Positions 59,331 to 64,000 of a DNA stretch of 64,000 nucleotides are shown one piece after another. Each line of letters begins with the position of its first letter. Positions within the stretch are counted from its first letter, which is position 1. Both the position numbers and the translations under genes were made by a program. Source of the DNA: Warburgia ugandensis (lineage: Eukaryota; Streptophyta; Magnoliopsida; Canellales; Canellaceae); the NCBI GenBank assembly GCA_035236585.1, contig CP141136.1, positions 49,989,136 to 50,053,135 on the forward strand, given 5' to 3'. The notes beneath the pieces were generated by a model, which saw only the letters and a program-made list of their open reading frames with translations, had not been told where the DNA came from and did not search any database.

Positions 59331-60380
59331 TCTTTCTTTTATACATTTAGCTTTCTTTTTCTTGTGCAGTGCTCTTCTAAGAACGTGCATAGGAAGGGAT
59401 GTCTTCAATTGCATTGACCAATGGAATATTGATTTGGACATGCTTAAATACCTCCATTAACTCATTGAAGTTTGTTCCCTTTCTATCCTTGTTCAGTAAC
59501 TAAGGAAAAGGGGCTTTAGTTACATGAGTTCCTCCACTATCAATTCTATAGGGTTTTTCTATCTTTTCTCTTTGTACTATGTTTGGGGTGCCTCTTTCTC
59601 CTCTATAGTTTCCTTAGCTTATCCTACTTTTATATCGATATGATGACTGCTCCTAAGGGTGGTTACAAACTTGGTATGCCTACGAGGGTTCTGATTTTGA
59701 GAACTTGACCCTATCTCAAATTGAACCTTAGGGTTGGGAATGGGTTGACTACAAAACTGACCCTTTCCTCTATTATGTAATTCGGCTGGCAATTGGCTCA
59801 CCTGTATACTTAATTTGGTCTAGGGCTTGAGAATTGATATTCTAGAATTGGTTCAAAGCCTTTTTGTTTCATCATTATGTTTTTCAAACATATTCTGAAT
59901 TCTATCCTCTAAAGATGGTTTATTTAGTTGGTGAGGTTGCTAGAAGCTAGTTGGCTATTGAGGAACTATAGTCCTAGGAGGAAAAATTTGGGTAGGGGGT
60001 TCATTGGTGGTCCCCCTTGGGTGATTATTCTTTAACTAGGAAAAATTGGGATGCCTAGCCCATCCAGAGTTGTAGGTCTTAGAGTACAAGTTGTTGCTAG
60101 GTTGGCATTCACTTGGTCTACAAGATATTCAGTGTATACTTTATTAGATGGACAAGCTAAAGTTAGATGAGCTGGACTAGAATAAGCAGCGCATACCTCT
60201 TGTGGAGGTTAATGGGATACAGTAGCGGCCATGAAAGATTAAAACATATTTTCAAGCTTGTCCATTCTTCCACCTAAAGGCTCTAGTTTGTTTAAATTTT
60301 CAACTACAAAGTTAAGCATATAGGATAGATTTGTATGCATTCCTATCTCATATAGATGCCCTTTCTTTGGAGGCTGATTA

Positions 60381-60466
<86 letters not shown>

Positions 60467-60576
60467 TTGAATAATCCCATTGTTGGAAATTATTGGCCAA
60501 TGTCTAAAAGAACTCCCAAGCTTCTCTTTCATCTTTTAGCATGAGGGCCCATCCACTCGCTGCATCTACCATTTGT
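59331..60576 (-). pseudogene. Athila-like gag C-terminal region and gag-pol spacer
   Basis: It continues gag on the minus strand. The frame 60239-60532 contains 'KKGHLYEIGMHTN', 'MLNFVVENLNKLEPLGGRMDKLENMF', the segment also found at 1-512. A (TC)40 tract expands an in-frame Glu-Arg stretch. Below 60240 the sequence matches 3246-3420. 59331-59470 holds the 'VFKHVQINIPLV' segment preceding protease. Confidence 0.75.
60383..60462 (-). repeat. (GA)40 microsatellite inside gag
   Basis: An 80-bp perfect dinucleotide, TC on the plus strand. At the homologous position of the left-hand gag (about 366-378) there is only a short run, so the tract expanded in this copy. Confidence 0.95.
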
Positions 60577-61125
60577 CTATTTTAAGGCATAACGCCTCAT
60601 AGAACTATTGTGCTTACTACCATTTCTCAATTCCATGATGATGGCATTTCTACAGCAGTTCATTCCATCATTCCCATCATTCCCAACACTCGCAATACTG
60701 CTCATCATCCCTTTGTTGGAAATTGATAATTTCATGACCAAGCCATTATTTTTGTGAATGGGGAAGAATTTACTCAAAAACTTCCTAGACAATTGATCCC
60801 ATGTATTTATGGAACCTACCTCTAAAGAGTTAAGCCATGACTTAGCTTTGTCCTTGAGTGAGAAAGGAAATACCCTAAACCTAATAGAATCATCGAAAAA
60901 ATTTTGGAACCTATATGTGTTGCAAATATCAAGGAACTCCTTCATATGTAGATAGGGGTCTTCTTGATCTTGACCATAAAATTTGGTGAGTAATTGAATG
61001 ACTCCCAGCTTTAACTCAAAGTGGTTAGCATTTGTAGGAGGTAAAGCTATGCAGGTGTTGAGTTATAGAGGCACATAGAAATCTTTAATTGCCTTGCACT
61101 CGACTTCTACTGGTGGTTCAGCCAT
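60577..61125 (-). pseudogene. Athila-like gag N-terminal and capsid region
   Basis: The start is taken at the ATG at 61125, which reads 'MAEPPVEVECKAIKDFYVPL', one in-frame stop, then 'FELKLGVIQLLTKFYGQDQEDPYLHMKEFLDICNTYRF', 'DSIRFRVFPFSLKDKAKSWLNSL', 'INTWDQLSRKFLSKFFP'. The 'FPFSLKDKAKSWLNSL' and 'TWDQL..KFL.KFFP' blocks are the hallmark of Athila/Tat capsid. From 60945 the frame is open for 122 codons, so one stop codon is the only damage before 60577. Confidence 0.9.
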
Positions 61126-62320
61126 GGGGATTGAAACTTGGTTTCTTTCCCCTTGTCTTAGGTTGTATTGAATCTATGGGTTGAAAGGTGTTAGATTTGG
61201 GTTCTAAGATCGATGCCCTTGCATAAACTATCCTAGACTAAATGTCATAATCTAAATGCTGACTCTAACTCTACGTGATGCGCAATCAAATCCTAGTAAG
61301 CACTAATCAAATAGTGTTTTGATTATCTTTGCTTCGTACAAAAGTGGTGGCTTATTAGAACTAAATCTAGATAGCTCCTCATTTTGTCCAGATTTGACTA
61401 TTGCTTACGTATTAGTTTCTGCTTGAAAGTGGTTAATACAATCCTCATGTACAGAAGGCATGGGAAAATTACTTGGATTTCAAGACATCCACTATAACCA
61501 CAGTGCTCAATAGCCACTAGAGTGACAATAGATCACATCCTTCTTAAAGGGTCTTATGAGCTCGATACCCTAAGTGTCTTTCTACTTGATTTTAAATTAA
61601 TGTTCAACGGGTGGGATCATGGCATACAAGGATGTTGATTGATGCTTAGGTGGGCCAAGGAGATGGTTATGAAATCCAATCCTTATCTTATAGGGTTTCT
61701 GTGGGACCCTTACTATCATTAATTCTATTCCATCGTAAAGCTGTAAATATGCAATGCAATACAAAAGAAAACTAATGCAACCTATATGCTATCCAACCAA
61801 GGTTAGATAGGTGCTCCAATGCAACAATCCTAAGTAAAGATGCGCAATTATCAATTGATGATCCTAATCTATATGAATTATACTATCCTCCAAAATGCAT
61901 ATTACACTAAATGTAAATTATTCTTAAAAATTAAGAATTGAGTGAGAGATACTTATAGTGAGAGGTTTGATGATGATTAAGTGTGGGTCAACATAACCCA
62001 CACTTGCCTTGTATTATTACAACCCATTTAAAATTAAATATTATAAAAATTGCAATTTACAATGGGCCTTGCTACAAGTTTCACTCAACCTTAATATAGG
62101 AAAGTAATAAAACCTAATCTAAGATGATGAAGCCATGGCCCACAGGATCGTCGTCACTCCTTTGCCAATTTCCCTTGCATGAAAATCAAAGAAATATGAT
62201 TAATATGAGGAAAATAGCAACAAATGAAAAAAGTATGCAAAAATCCAAATCTAATGCACCCTAAACCTAGACTAGAGGAAAATAGCTTAAAGTATGGAAC
62301 ATTACACAAATTGCTTCAAC
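61126..62320 (-). other. Athila-like 5' leader between primer site and gag
   Basis: About 1.2 kb of non-coding leader on the minus strand. Its central part (61355-61725) is the module shared with two chromovirus-type LTRs. 62060-62290 is an AT-rich stretch following the primer site. No ORF of note. Confidence 0.6.
61355..61725 (-). repeat. ~370-bp shared module (copy 3, in Athila leader)
   Basis: Its reverse complement keeps the order CATTGATGATAGTAAGGG-like start, CCTTGGCCCACCTAAG, GAGCTCATAAGACCCTTTA, TGTCACTCTAGTGGCTATTGAGCA, TACATGAGGATTGTATTAACCACTTTC and GAGGAGCTATCTAGATTTAG, as at 28880-29270. It is more divergent than copies 1 and 2 are from each other. Confidence 0.7.
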
Positions 62321-62344
62321 TCCTCGACAACTACGCCAAAAACT
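62321..62344 (-). promoter_or_regulatory. Athila/Tat-type primer-binding site
   Basis: The minus strand reads AGTTTTTGGCGTAGTTGTCGAGGA right after the LTR end. It is a decayed form of TTTTTGGCGCCGTTGCCGGGGA, the motif next to the 5' LTR of Athila/Tat elements that pairs with a host tRNA. It fixes the orientation of the element and the LTR edge. Confidence 0.75.
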
Positions 62345-62997
62345 TGCTATTGTTTTAATTAAAACTCTCAAGTACATGAATCATTTGCAATATAACATGC
62401 TAGTGAGGTCACTCCCACGAGGAGTTGAACTAATGTGATGCTAGTAGTCCCTACTCTAAACTATCTAACCTAGCCAAAATTCAAGTCATTTTTAACCTAA
62501 ATTAAGAATGAAAATTAAAATATGAAATTAGAAACTAAGCAAAATCATAAAACATGTTAAATGAGAAACTTTCCTAAAACATGCACTTTCTAGAATTAAA
62601 ACTTTCCTAAATTAAAAAATTCTAATTTTATGAGTTTCCTAATTAAAAACTTTTCTAAAATACAATTTATCAACTTTCCTAAACAAACATGCCTAAACTT
62701 GAAATTAACAACTAATTTAGGGAAACATGCTTTAACAAACTACATTCCTAATCATGAAAAATTAAGCAATTATCTTGTGGGAATGAAACTACAATGCAAT
62801 AAACTAATTTTTATCTTAACTACTTTTCCTAACAAAAAAAAAAAAAAACCAATTAACTTGGATTTCAATCCTACAAATCACTCAAAACCAGCACACCACT
62901 TATGGACAACATACATGGTTTCAACATGATTGGAGAATTGTTTTGCATTCTTGATTAAAGAAGTAATGGGACTCATGAACTATGGATGCGACAGAAC
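62345..62997 (-). mobile_element. Athila-like 5' LTR, last ~650 bp, cut by LTR B
   Basis: Its reverse complement ends AGTTCAACTCCTCGTGGGAG, TGACCTCACTAGCATG, ATGATTCATGTACTTGAGAG, AACAATAGCA, directly before the primer site. 62898-62995 is the near-identical partner of 52228-52325. An A15 run lies at 62827-62841. Everything beyond is displaced by LTR B. Confidence 0.75.
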
Positions 62998-64000
62998 TGT
63001 TAAGTGTTTAATTTTGGCTAAAAGACCCCTAGTTTAGCATTTAATTAGACCATCTAACTCATTAATTTGATAATTTCTTGCATAAAATATAAAAATTAGC
63101 TCAAATTGGCCATCCAACCATAAATTGTCAAAATTAATGGTCAGATAATCCATTGAGCTAAGTGGATGCTTAATGTATGATTTAGATGTATCTAATCTAG
63201 TATTTGGTTTTGCAGATCAACTAAAGGGGGGTTGGATGGCTCATATTTAATCTTAATGGTGCAGATTAGTTTGAAGATTAATAAGGCAAGGGATGAAGGG
63301 TTCCTAAAAGAAGAAGGAGACCTAATTTTGAAAGAAGAGTCCTAATTTGGAAGAGGAGAAAGTGTCCTAATGGGAATCTACCTCTTTAAGGAAAGAGTTT
63401 GAGGAAAATAAGTGAAAAGATTTTAAAGAGGGGAACTGTAGAGAAGTGGGGAGTTTTTTTTTTTGGAAGTTGTTGGGGTTTTGGACTCTACTTTTTTCAG
63501 CGTTTTTGGAATTTACTTTTTTTCTTGCTTCCATAAGTCCATGGTTAGACAGTTTATGGTGTTTCCAGTTCCCACCGTATCCATTCTCTCTTAGTCTCCA
63601 TCTCCCTCTCATTCTATCTCTTGTGTTTGCCCTCTATTTTAGGTTCTTTCTTTTAGTCGTTCTTTTTCTCACCCAATCTCCTTCTCGATATCTATTTCCT
63701 TTCTCTTTTAGCCTATTCTTCTTCATCTATCTTTCATGCTCCTCCACTTCTAAGCTATCTCCACTTCCAGGCCCCAGGCCCCAACATTGCACAAGCTAGG
63801 CTATTTGACCTATCCTCACATTTCTAGCACTAGTTGAAGTCTGTCCAGGTTGCCGCCACCTTCCCGATCCAAGGCACTTTGCTTCTCATCGTTTCTCCTT
63901 CATCCCCATCTCTTCCCAGCCATCTCCTTTTCACTATCTCTCTGGTACCCTCTCTTACTTGCATCATTTGTTCCAGACGACACCCATAAAAGACATTGTT
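62998..64000 (+). mobile_element. LTR B, second copy, first ~1 kb (runs off the window)
   Basis: It starts TGTTAAGTGTTTAATTTTGG inside the Athila LTR and follows the copy at 31481 through TAATTTTGGCTAAAA, the GACCATCTAAC and GGCCATCCAACC phrases and TTTTGCAGATCAAC. A pyrimidine-rich half begins near 63450, as in the other copy. The 117-codon frame at 63446-63799 is low-complexity LTR sequence, not a gene. Confidence 0.65.

Overview
This looks like a window of plant (angiosperm) nuclear DNA from a gene-poor, repeat-rich region. It is AT-rich, holds no intact host gene I can recognise, and is built almost entirely of nested, decayed LTR retrotransposons plus one tRNA-derived SINE. The retrotransposon protein families are Ty3/gypsy Athila/Tat type, Ty3/gypsy chromovirus of Tekay/Del type, and one Ty1/copia scrap. 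With the Au-type SINE they point to a flowering plant; I cannot name the species.

Layout. (1) 1-21243, plus strand: a composite Athila-like element. It runs gag (1-4170, split by a 2.7-kb chromovirus-type solo LTR at 518-3245 with a perfect ATTTA target duplication), protease (4178-4620), a deletion of RT to integrase, a polypurine tract, a 4.6-kb LTR (4895-9477), a 12-unit tandem array made of an RNase H piece fused to the LTR end (9435-15821), integrase (15822-16902), and another 4.2-kb LTR (17072-21243). (2) 21244-25407, minus strand: a chromovirus with chromodomain, integrase, RNase H, RT, protease and gag, all broken by stops. (3) 25408-31089: a long LTR-like block that contains a (GAA)n run, a 274-bp tandem duplication, a 54-bp repeat series and a fragment of a NIPA-type magnesium transporter gene. 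(4) 31090-34630: Athila-type LTR pieces split by a second LTR type ('LTR B'). (5) 34631-39522: chromovirus leader with a Met-tRNA-type primer site, an LTR fragment, and a 3.95-kb solo LTR (ATTTT duplication) that itself carries an Au-type SINE. (6) 39523-44036: low-information DNA with a copia RNase H scrap. (7) 44037-48545: a third solo LTR. (8) 48551-52227: a decayed 60-bp minisatellite and unassigned DNA. (9) 52228-62997, minus strand: a second, more complete Athila-like element whose order is LTR (62997 down to 62345), primer site, leader, gag, protease, RT, RNase H, integrase, 3' LTR. (10) 62998-64000: the start of another LTR B.

The most unusual object is the array at 9435-15821. Each ~532-bp unit joins the last ~45 bp of the Athila LTR to the RNase H end of pol. 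The internal units form a three-unit higher-order repeat of ~1,596 bp, repeated three times, while the edge units are the most divergent. This is how young satellite DNA behaves, and here its origin from one retrotransposon rearrangement can be read directly. Two catalytic RNase H residues were already lost before amplification, so the array is not an active enzyme cluster.

Nothing here works together as a pathway. The window is a record of insertion, LTR-LTR recombination, deletion, tandem duplication and gene-fragment capture. Assignments rest on reading translations and on comparing copies within the window; no database search was possible.
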